Shown piece by piece: positions 22,124 through 30,933 of a DNA stretch of 64,000 bases (the first letter of the stretch is position 1; each line of letters opens with the position of its first letter). Under the pieces are notes generated by a model that had not been told where the DNA came from, ran no database searches, and was given only the letters and a program-made list of their open reading frames with translations. Position numbers and translations under genes: made by a program. The stretch is from Vicia villosa (lineage: Eukaryota > Streptophyta > Magnoliopsida > Fabales > Fabaceae), in contig NW_026705155.1 of assembly GCF_029867415.1 (NCBI RefSeq), positions 310,001-374,000 on the forward strand. Direction: 5' to 3'.

Positions 22124-22580
22124 GATTGTTTGTTAAAAAAAGAGAATATAACACAAAAAAGAGTTTTTTAGTTATGGCCCAAATCACACAATGTTTTCAT
22201 AAGCCCATCTTTTTATTTATTTTTTTTGATATTACACTACAAGTCAAACAAGAACAAAATTGTACAGAAAAATTAAACAAAAATTGGGGTCTTTCACGTT
22301 TGCTTTTTTGATGCAGCCATATTTGTGTTTCTATCTTCTCACATCTCAACATCTCTATTCATGCCATGCCAAAAACCTGCTACCCTGCACCCTGTGTTCT
22401 CTGCTCCATAAAACTACACACTACAACAGTCCAAATACCCTGCTTTGCCCTGCACATAACACACCAAATTTTACACTAAAATGGTTAAACAAAGATCTGC
22501 AGCAAGGAAAGCACAAAAAAACAGCCAACAAGTATGTTCAAAATTTGCTCCATTTTTCCCCCCAAAAGCCAATTGATTCC

Positions 22581-22590
22581 TATATAAAAA
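22581..22590 (+). promoter_or_regulatory. TATA box of the solo LTR
   Basis: TATATAAAAA about 860 bp from the LTR start, followed at normal distance by A/C-rich transcribed-type sequence. It sits upstream of the hairpin repeats, as in the Ogre-type LTR. Confidence 0.6.
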
Positions 22591-23159
22591 CAGGGGGAGC
22601 CACACGAAAAAGGAGGAGGAAAAACTCTGCTAAACTTCACTCTTCCTCCAAACTTGCCCAACCTCTCTCAGTTCACAACAACACCTACCAACACCATAAC
22701 TTTCAAACCTTGACTTCAATACCCTACAAACACACAACCACACATCTCCACGCAACCACACACCTGCATTTTCTGTTTCACAAATCACATAACCATCCAT
22801 CATCTTCAATAGCTTTTGACATCTCTATTTTCACACCTTCATTCAGACAAGCATGTCAACAATACTCAACAACCTCCATGTAATCCACACATAATCATCT
22901 TCATAAACTCTACATCACCAAAACCGAAACACCTTCATCTCTCCATAAACTCAGCTTCATACCAAAATTCGATGAACCCAACAAACATCATCAACATCCC
23001 CTCTCACAACGACTTAAGCAACACAACAACCAAGTCAACACACACAGTTTAATACAACAACAATCCACACGTACGGAATCAACCCAACAACGTTTCAGAA
23101 TCACGTCAACAACCACACAAGAGCCTAAGCCTTGATTCTTTTGAACACATTAATAAAAT

Positions 23160-23480
23160 CAAAGTGATCAAGTGACAAGAAGTGCACACCTCTTGAATAC
23201 CTTCGATCCTTTGAATCAAAAAATAAAAAGCTTTCTTAAGCAAATCAAGAAATCAAGTGACAAGGGGTGAACACCTCTTGAATACCTTGATCTTTTGAAT
23301 CTAAAACACATTAATCAAACCGAAAGATCCTGTGACAAGAAGTGCACACCTCTTGAATACCCTGATCTTTTGAATTAAAACAAATTAATTAACAAGGACA
23401 ACAAGTGACAATGGGGCTCGCTCCTGTTCAATACCTTGGGTAAAGACGCGCTAGGTGAACACCTATGCTCAATCCTTTGC
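23160..23480. repeat. Degenerate tandem hairpin repeats in the solo LTR
   Basis: GTGACAAGAAGTGCACACCT followed by CTTGAATACC recurs at about 23170, 23260 and 23330, with more divergent copies near 23405 and 23450. Each copy contains an imperfect palindrome (CAAGAAGTGCACACCTCTTG). Confidence 0.7.
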
Positions 23481-24891
23481 TAAATGTCCGTTTAAAACAC
23501 AACTTCAATTTCATTCAACCCTTTTTGCCTTATGGCTTTTAAAACTCTTCTCATAAACGAGACACTTATCCAATTTTCAATACGAACATACTTCCACATG
23601 TGAAGATCGAATATCTTCCACTCGAATGCGATAATGTCTAAAATCTTGTCTCACTCCTGATTTAGTTATCCATCCGTGTAGTGATCTCATATCCATGTGC
23701 GCGTAGTATTTCCATTTGAAAGCGACCGAGTACCTCTCGCTAAAATCAACCAACAAACTTTTTGTGGTTCTTTGCCCGAACTACGATTGCTCTGACTTTC
23801 CCATTGCACTAGGGAATACGTAGGCACAAGATACAAACGTCTTGGAGAGCATAATAATAAAAAATCTTTTCTTTTTCTTCATAATAATAAAAACCCTAAA
23901 AATTCTTTCTTTTACCTTTTCCCGATTAATAAGCTAAAGAACACAAACATCACGCTAACACTCAAACACGAAACTAACTAAATGGGTCCCATCGAGTACG
24001 ATGGAGGTGAGGGGTGCTAATACCTTCCCCTTGCTTAACCGACTCCCGAACCCGAATTTGGTTGTGATGACCATCTTATCCATTTCTTTTTTCATTTGTG
24101 GGTTTTATCGATATTTTCCCTTTCCTTCTTGGAATAAATAAAGTTCGGTGGCGACTCTGTTGTACTTCGAGCGCGCGATTACGCTCGAGCACATTTTTAC
24201 CGCTACAGACGCGCGCAACTCTCTGGTTTGGAAGCTCCAAAATATCTTGCCCAGGGCGCGACGCGCCCATATCTCCGCGCGACGCGCGCTATCTTCTGCC
24301 CAGCACTCTCCAATGAAGGCCAAAACAAGCTCCAAACTTCCCAAAAATGGCTAAAACCTACAAGATCACAACTAAAACACATATTATCATTAAAAGAAAG
24401 CTTAAAATTATAAACTATAAATAATTATCTAAAACTTCAGGGAATTGTACGAATATCCGATAAAAACGGTCGAAAGGTGCCATTAGTTAAACTAAATATT
24501 AACACAATTTGGCACCTAACAAGTTCTTGCTTTTACATGTTCAATCTCAAACATGATATTTCCTATGATATTTCGGTTAAATTGTTATGATGTTTCCTAT
24601 GATGTTTCTTATGATGTTTGAGTTAAGTCACTATGATGTTCCCATATGATGTTTGGGTAAAAGATTCAACATTTTCTACACTTCATGAGTTCCTATGATG
24701 TTTTGGTCTAACAAGCATATGTTTACTTCATTACATGGTTTTTGAGTTTAGTATCTATGTTGTTTCGTGCTAACACTTCATTTTTTATGTAAATATATGG
24801 ATTTATATACTTCATACCCATTATTCTTTCATAGAACTTAGCATTTTCAGTGATTCATACGATTTTTAAAATTACAATTGACCTAAACATC

Positions 24892-25032
24892 ATGTCTAGA
24901 CCACCCATTCTAATATCTGATTTAAATATGGGTGACAGTGTTTGGAAAATTGTTATTCGTGTAGTCGACTTTCGGATCATTAAAGAACACAGTGGACAAT
25001 AGAATTTTAAGTTGATTATACAAGATATCAAG
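24892..25032 (+). pseudogene. RPA1-like (DUF223 type) N-terminal fragment, copy B
   Basis: From ATG 24892 the frame reads MSRPPILISDLNMGDSVWKI followed by VIRVVDFRIIKEHSGQ. It then meets TAG (25000-25002) and resumes NFKLIIQDIK up to AAG|GTATG, a splice-donor-like site at 25033. ISDL...WKI.VRVVD...I..QD is the signature of plant replication protein A large-subunit-like proteins, which bind single-stranded DNA and are found as cargo or accessory genes of plant Helitrons. All four copies (B-E) share the TAG; only B keeps an ATG. It is non-functional as it stands. Confidence 0.6.
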
Positions 25033-25183
25033 GTATGAAATTACAAAATGCAGTGGAAGAAGTTGAGTCGTCTGGATTGTGTAGAGGCTTCTTTTTTATG
25101 CATGTTAATTCTTTGTTTGATAAAATTACATAACTTCAAATTCAGTTTAATCGAAGTTTCATTTTCATTTTCCCGATTTTCAG

Positions 25184-25259
25184 TTGCACACCAGTTTATG
25201 GATTAGTCAGAGTAGATACTCGAGGTCGCATCATCCAATTTTCAGAGAAACCTAAAAGA
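25184..25259 (+). pseudogene. ADP-glucose pyrophosphorylase-like exon fragment, copy B
   Basis: After an acceptor-like CCCGATTTTCAG the frame reads CTPVYGLVRVDTRGRIIQFS and EKPKR, then continues VNLATHE to a stop. GLV..D..GRIIQFSEKPK is a conserved stretch of AGPase, the starch-synthesis enzyme that makes ADP-glucose. Only about 25 codons are present and no other AGPase motif is nearby, so this is a single captured exon. It follows the RPA-like fragment by only 150 bp, so unrelated genes have been joined. The identity is inferred from memory of the family. Confidence 0.5.
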
Positions 25260-27120
25260 GTTAATCTTGCTACACATGAATGAAAAAATTATGATTTACT
25301 ATTCAACTTGCCAAAAATAATTGTGATTTATGTTCTGTGTTGCTGTAATACAACACATAACCTGCATGCATATTATTTAAATAGCAGACTCTTTCTTTTA
25401 GAGATAAATTTTACTTCATTAATTGATCTGGCTTTCATTTGTATTGCAACGATATTCAATTCTTTTTTTTTCATCATCACTCCTGATACCTGATAAATGA
25501 GTATGTAAAACTTAAAGAATGCTCATGTTTCACTATTTCAACAAAATACATTAGCATTCCAACTTACCAATTGAAGGTTTTAGTAGCAAACTTTAATAAA
25601 CTATGATGTTTTGTTGTAATGTTATCATTCAGTACTTCACTTTTACAAGATTCCAGCCTTATAATGAGATCACAATATGCATTTAGTTTTGTTCTGTTCC
25701 AATATTTTACAAAAAAAAAAAACTATGATACTTGGTATAAATTATAGTAGACATTAACCATATGTTAATTTTCTCTTTTACAAAGGTGTTAAGTTTAGTT
25801 TTTAGATTATCAATAAACTAATTGTGTGTAAGGATGGTAACTAATTAGGTTCTAACCGTCATCACTTTTTAAATTATGAAATATTAACTTTTATATAACT
25901 TTTATTAATCAAACATATTATTATATTTTATTTAAAATTATATTAAATTTTGTTAATAAATTATGTTACATCTACTACTACTATTTATAGTTAATAAGGA
26001 TTTTATTTCAACAATTTTTTTAATGAAAATTTTCATGTTAATAATAATATGTCAATAATAAAAATATGTTATATACTATCATAATTGATAAATTACAATA
26101 TTAAAAAATAAAAAATTCTAAAAATTTAAATATATTTTCTAAACTAATTAATAAATTGATCATTATAAATATATTTATTTTTATAAAAATAATATAAGAA
26201 TACTTTAACCACTCCGGATGCAATTCCCACTTACATCAATATGAATTGGATTATTTATTGATGCATATATTATTGTTGTACGTGATGAGATTTATAGCTT
26301 CTTCGTAGATATTCTATTGAAAAATTTATTCAAAGCAATTCACAATAATGTTTCTTGATATGCATTAAGATAAGACACACAACATTTAAAATTTCATTTT
26401 GTATTAATAATATAAATTTTACAGTATTGTATTAATTTTAGTGATATTTAACCAATTATTTAAGATAGAAATGAACTTATCAGTGTAGATACACGGGTAA
26501 CTACCACCATAATACATTTTTTCGGACATTAATTCATTTTTATTCGAATATTCACTATTTATATGGGTCACTACCACCATAATACCTTTCTTATGTGAAA
26601 TTTATCACTGAAACTCATTACTTTCACGGGTCGCTATTGTCATAATACTTTTTTTTATTTTAAGCAATAACACTTCTAAGTATTAACCATGAAATCATAA
26701 AGGTATATTTTCTCATTCACGCTATATTCATATTTGTTTATCCCAATAAATAGACATTGTTGCCTACAATTTTAACTCTTTGTATAATCCAAACATTATT
26801 TTTGCTTTGGACTAATTCATACATCTATTACTCCATGCTTAATTTCTCAATAACACTTTCATTCAAATTTCAATATTAATTTTTCTAATTCTTTTGAGAT
26901 TTCTTTGGTACACTTCAATCTAAGATGTCATATACAATCTAAGTTCTTTTGAAGACACTTTTTGCCTATTGCATTTTCAACTTCTTCTTTTTTTTAAAAT
27001 AGTTACTATATATAGCTTCATTACATCTATATTATGTTTTATAAATTTTAATTTACCATTTTTCATTCGAGTATTTAAACTTCGAGTTTGTAATACATTA
27101 TTCATCTTAAGATTTGAATT

Positions 27121-27150
27121 ACCCGTGCGGACGCACGGGTCTTCTACTAG
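27121..27150 (+). mobile_element. Helitron-type 3' terminus, copy B
   Basis: ACCCGTGCG-GA-CGCACGGGT gives a 9 bp stem (27121-27140), followed by CTTCTACTAG ending at 27150. Identical to the C and D copies. Confidence 0.65.
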
Positions 27151-28937
27151 TTAACTTCATAAAAGTCATTATCACATGTGTAACTAGAGGAGAAATAATT
27201 TTGATAAATTTTTTTTTCCTTTGATAAATCACTTAAATCAGTCAATCAACGTTTACAAAGTGAATATTTAACTTCTTCATAAAATTGAATCTATCTTCAT
27301 CAAAGGTTTTGTAAATAGGTCATCCTATTGAAGACCTTTATCAATAATATTATTATGTAAGACTATTTGAGTTAATTCAAGGATGCAAGCGATGATGTTG
27401 AAAGTTGAAACAAATTGGTTCTTAGATCGTGTTTGAATTTATTTATTTTAGTTTATCTACTCTTATAAGCACTTGTGAGACTATTTGAGAGAACATCTTA
27501 TGATATGTTTAAGCTCTCTAAGATAACTTATCAACAAACTATAGCATATGTTGTGGTATTACTTCAGGTTACATCAAGGAGAAATAGTTCATCAAAAGAA
27601 AATGCTTCTGGTGGTGACAGGTCTAAGGTATTGTAGGACTTATTTATATAAGTTCTTTTTAGTTGGAAGCATCTTTTCCTTACAACTCTTATGGCTCATG
27701 ATAACACTTCTATTTTATCTTTTTCAGATTTGTCCTGCATCTTTATTTTTATCATTTCTATTTTTCTCTGAGCTGAACAACATTACTTTTATTAAACTTA
27801 TTGCTAATCTTTATCGACATAATCATAATTTCATATCATATGTTATATATCAGGTGGTAAATTGGTTCATTAATGTGTGTGTGTCTTTGGAAACCAATGG
27901 TTGAGGAAACATACGAAGCAGAGTTTGGTGATTCTGATATAAATTGGTTCATCCAAGCTTTATTCATTTTTTTCCTTTCAAATTGTATTTATATTATATA
28001 ATTAGATCTTTCAAATTTTTTGCTTCTGCGTTGCTTTGAAAACACTCTGTGATTTCTAAAGTTTTCAAACAAATGCTTAACTTTTGTTTAATAACCGTGA
28101 ATTATTAAAGCTAGGAAAGGAAGGGATACTTTGTAAGTTGTGTCTTCTCCTTCTTGTATGAAGTTCTGTTGGTAAAAGCCTAAGAGCTATTCTACATGAC
28201 TTGAACTTTTATTTGGCCTTTCAAGCGACATACATGAAATACAAGTAAATCAAGATCTGATAGAAAAAAATGCTGATTTAAGAGAATTATTTAGATCAAT
28301 GCAGGTTCGTTGCTGATTTATAATTGTTATTATTTGCTGAAAATTCTACTTGCTAAAAATTCTAATTGTTGAAATTCATCGGTTGCTGAAGATCAATGCA
28401 GGTGCGTTGCTGATCTCAGTTGTCCCTCTGGTGCAGAGTTCATCTGCTGCGTATCGCTGGAGGAATATCAAATTGAGGTAATCAAATAGTAAGCATTCCT
28501 TTCGCAAGATATCACTATTGGTGCATTGGTTTTTATTGGTGTATTGGTTTTTATGCTTGAGATAAATTCAGTGCTTATAGTTCAAAATTTAACCTTATTA
28601 CCCGAATCAATGCTTTGGTCTTTCTCATATCTAGGTTCTAGATTTTTGTTCTGTTCAAAACTCTCCTTCTCTCTTTAATGACTTTCATCTTTCCTGTATT
28701 TTACTTTAAATGTGTTTTCTTCATTTTACATGTTTATGTTTTTTGTTCTTGCTTTTGAAGTAAAAGATTCAACCTTTTGAACACTTCATGAGTTCTTGCT
28801 TTTAAATGTTTAATCTCAAACATGAACTTTCCTATGACGTTTAGGTCAAGTCTCTATGATGTTTCAAATGAGTTGTTTTTGCACTTTTCTGCTTTCTGTT
28901 CTTGCTTTTGAAGTAAAATATTCAACATTTTAACATG

Positions 28938-28942
28938 AGTTC
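28938..28942. repeat. Left target-site duplication of the concatemer (AGTTC)
   Basis: AGTTC at 28938-28942 matches AGTTC at 45760-45764 exactly. The target is the same base position of the tandem unit as the Athila insertion. Confidence 0.9.
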
Positions 28943-29216
28943 TGATAACACGAAAATGTATCGTTTATTTGGCTCGATTTATATCAATTATTTCCTTATT
29001 TTATTTTAATCATGTTATTTTATTGTGATATTATGCGGGTATTTGCGATGTTTCAGGTTTTACGCTCATTTTGAGACTATTTGTGAAAAGGAAAGAAATG
29101 GAGCTAAAATCACTACTATTTGTGCCTAAAAGATGGAAAAGGGGTGCTGAAGCAAGAAAGGGGTGCAAAGAAGGCCCAATTGTGCCAACTAAAAGCCAAA
29201 TCCACGAAAACAGAGG

Positions 29217-29483
29217 GAGATGCCCATCTCTAAATGGAGACGCCCGTCTCCAAATGGAGACCCCCGTCTCCAAACTGAGACCCCTGTCTCCAAAGTTGGA
29301 GACCCCCGTCTCCGAAGGCCCAAAGCCCAACATAAGTGGCCACGTCACAAATGGAGACGCCCGTCTCCACCTCTCCACTATTTTCTCCACTTCTTTCTCA
29401 CACAAGTGGCCACGTTCAACAAATGGAGACGCCCGTCTCCATCTCTCCACTATTTTCTCCACTCCTTTCTCACGCAAGGCGCA
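29217..29483. repeat. Palindromic GGAGAC...GTCTCC array in LTR1 U3
   Basis: Seven 14-16 bp palindromes of the form GGAGACNCCCGTCTCC plus a half copy (CGCACGTCTCC near 29478). The first reads GAGATGCCCATCTC, in which both arms are changed together. They lie 90-350 bp upstream of the TATA box. Equivalents are 34198-34464, 39179-39445 and, with the first repeat lost, 44158-44408. The long frames on both strands here are by-products of the palindromes. Confidence 0.85.
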
Positions 29484-29572
29484 CGTCTCCAACTCTTTCC
29501 AAGTCAAAATCGTTCCTAAATTATCGGGGAAGAAAGAGGAACACGTGAAGAAGCAGTTACCACATTTCTCAT

Positions 29573-29580
29573 TATAAATA
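29573..29580 (+). promoter_or_regulatory. TATA box of LTR1
   Basis: TATAAATA in the context CTCATTATAAATAGAGGC, a textbook plant TATA box. Equivalents are at 34554, 39535 and 44497, so each of the four LTRs keeps a promoter. Confidence 0.8.
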
Positions 29581-30140
29581 GAGGCTTCTACAAAGTGAAA
29601 AAGGGTTGGACCATGCTTAGTCCCAGCCACTGTTTTTAGTTCAGTATTATTTTCCTTTCATTCCAGCAATTTTAATTCCAGCTTTTATTTCTACTTTCGT
29701 TCATATTTTCTCACAAAAATTTCTACATCGGAAATTGTTGTGAATCTTTAACTGATCTAACCTTAAGTTAGATTTGGTTTTTATTTTCCTTGCCTTTAAT
29801 TTTACGCCCAATAATATTTGAAGAACAATCTAGCCAACCTGTGGCGGAGGTTCGAGTACTGCAAGATTCATATTTATATTATTTAGGTTTATTATTTACC
29901 GCCTTTATTTATTTATATTTATTGCATGATATATTATATGCCAATTAATATGCCTAATATTATGAACCGAATTTATTTATGCATGTTTAACCGTATTAAT
30001 ATGTCTGGCTAATTTATTTAGATGTCGGTATGTAAAGTACTCTAACCAAAGGGATCCGAAATAAATTGGCTTAATTATGTTTTATTAAGTATCACTTGTT
30101 TTTGGTTTGTATGTCTAATTTTATTAGTAAGTCTTAAAAC

Positions 30141-30527
30141 CAATAGAGCGAAAGTTTGAGGTTTTAAGACGGTCAAAGGTTAAAATCAATAGAGCGAAAG
30201 TTTGAGATCTTTAACTGGATAGTAGACATAGGACATTAGTTTTAAGGATGGCGAAAGCGTATTAAAACTAATTAGAACTTATTTATTTTCAAAAAGTGTT
30301 TTTAAACCCGCACGGGATGGCGAAAGCGTACGTTAGGGATATTAGCATGTTCCGAGTCAACAGAGCGAGAGTTTGAGATTAGGAGATTTAAGTAGATAAC
30401 GACTTCATAAAACAAGCATTTTATTAACTACGTTGTTTCCAAAAAGCGTTTCTAAATCTGGTGGGATGGCGAGAGCGTACATTATGAGTTAGGATCGTAG
30501 TCTGAATCAATAGAGCGAGAGTTTGAG
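30141..30527 (+). repeat. Interspersed AGAGCGAAAGTTTGAG and GGATGGCGAAAGCGTA motifs in LTR1
   Basis: CAATAGAGCGAAAGTTTGAG or close variants occur at 30141, 30187, 30361 and 30508. GGATGGCGAAAGCGTA or close variants occur at 30246, 30315 and 30464. They share the core GCGAAAG/GCGAGAG, lie downstream of the TATA box and would be in the RNA leader. They recur in all four LTRs. Confidence 0.75.
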
Positions 30528-30841
30528 AGGAGGACTTTTAAATAACATAGTTAGTAAAGATCTTTGATTTAATTAGAATCTGGCCAATGGAACTTCGGAT
30601 CACCTTAGTTAGATGAACTACATACCGATATCCGCGCATTTATATTTTATTTAGATTTAGGATTTTAGTTTCCCCCTAAACAAAACCAATTATCATTAGC
30701 CTTAGCTTTACATAGTAACTTTAGATAACGGTAGATCGATTTATAGTCCCTGTGGATTCGATATCTTTTAAAACTACATGACACGACTGTGCACTTGCAG
30801 TTATCCCGACTAATAGACACGCAAAGTCGCGATCAAGTTTT

Positions 30842-30859
30842 TGGCGCCGTTGCCGGGGA
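30842..30859 (+). promoter_or_regulatory. PBS of concatemer unit 1 (tRNA-Asp type)
   Basis: TGGCGCCGTTGCCGGGGA, six bases after LTR1. Identical sites at 35823-35840 and 40802-40819 serve units 2 and 3. Confidence 0.85.
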
Positions 30860-30933
30860 CTATTCAAGTCGATATCGTAACTCGCTGTTACACCGTAGAG
30901 ACTAAGGCATTTTTTTTCTTTTCATTTACTACT

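Larger units (their letters stand above)
21722..24207 (+). mobile_element. Solo LTR of a Tat/Ogre-type retrotransposon (2486 bp)
   Basis: Starts TGTCGCACCCCAATTTTTGA and ends ACATTTTTACCGCTACA, with 5 bp target duplications GACGC at 21717-21721 and 24208-24212. Removing it restores exactly the sequence of the other Athila LTR at 11244-11258. There are no internal coding sequences, so it is a solo LTR left by LTR-LTR recombination. Its 3' portion shares blocks with the Ogre-type LTR at the window start (CGAGTACGATGG, CGACTCCCG, TACGTAGGCA). A TATA box lies at 22581-22590. It contains a trinucleotide repeat (22081-22123) and hairpin repeats (23160-23480). The frame at 22260-22883 is AC-rich non-coding sequence. 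Confidence 0.92.
10357..24521 (-). mobile_element. Athila-lineage LTR retrotransposon with envelope-like ORF (degenerate), with nested solo LTR
   Basis: A complete element on the minus strand. From right to left: 5' LTR (20824-24521, interrupted), PBS (20803-20820), gag, zinc knuckle/protease, RT, RNase H, integrase, a conserved hairpin block (15153-15205), envelope-like ORF (13146-14315), 3' non-coding DNA, PPT (11564-11582) and 3' LTR (10357-11563). Both LTRs are 1207 bp once the nested 2491 bp (solo LTR plus TSD) is removed. By eye I count about 15 substitutions between them, roughly 1.2%, so the insertion is young. gag-pol has three in-frame stops and one frameshift, so this copy cannot mobilise itself. 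The domain order, Asp-type PBS and third ORF define the Athila/Calypso type. Confidence 0.92.
20824..24521 (-). mobile_element. 5' LTR of the Athila element, split by a solo LTR
   Basis: The two parts, 20824-21721 and 24213-24521, together equal the 1207 bp 3' LTR. The insertion (21722-24207) is flanked by GACGC on both sides and lies inside one of the GC palindromes. Its TATA box is at complement 21621-21630. This LTR would be promoter-dead or altered by the 2.5 kb interruption in U3. Confidence 0.92.
24522..28942 (+). repeat. Tandem ~4.4 kb unit, copy B (complete)
   Basis: Complete unit between the Athila 5' LTR and the concatemer's first LTR. In order: degenerate GATGTTT repeats (24530-24720), RPA1-like fragment (24892-25032), AGPase-like exon (25184-25259), AT-rich 2 kb, Helitron-type terminus (27121-27150), exon-like segments (27580-28480), and T-rich repeats ending ACATGAGTTC. 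No continuous gene. Confidence 0.9.
28943..30835 (+). mobile_element. Concatemer LTR1 (1893 bp)
   Basis: TGATAACACGAAAATG to GTCGCGATCA. It differs from the other three at several sites, for example ACGCCCG versus ACCCCCG in the second palindrome, ATTTAGG versus ATTCAGG and TAAGTATC versus TAAATATC. It contains the U3 palindrome array (29217-29483), a TATA box (29573-29580), repeated AGAGCGAAAGTTTGAG motifs (30141-30527) and CCCTGTGGATTCGATAT near its 3' end. Confidence 0.93.

Noticed and set aside
22260..22883. 207-codon plus frame in the solo LTR
   Set aside because: AC-rich U3/R sequence giving His/Thr/Asn-rich peptide without a domain.
27548..27904. 118-codon plus frame in copies of the tandem unit
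   Set aside because: It runs through splice-like borders and T-rich intron sequence and is broken at different points in other copies; the short exon in another frame is more convincing.
29031..29630. 199-codon minus and 168-codon plus frames repeated in each LTR
   Set aside because: They run through the GGAGAC/GTCTCC palindromes, which read open in several frames; no family resemblance, and they overlap the TATA box.
30841..30933. Upstream extension of the concatemer ORF starting at TTG
   Set aside because: It translates the PBS and lacks an ATG; unit 3 has a frameshift there without affecting the ORF from the ATG.
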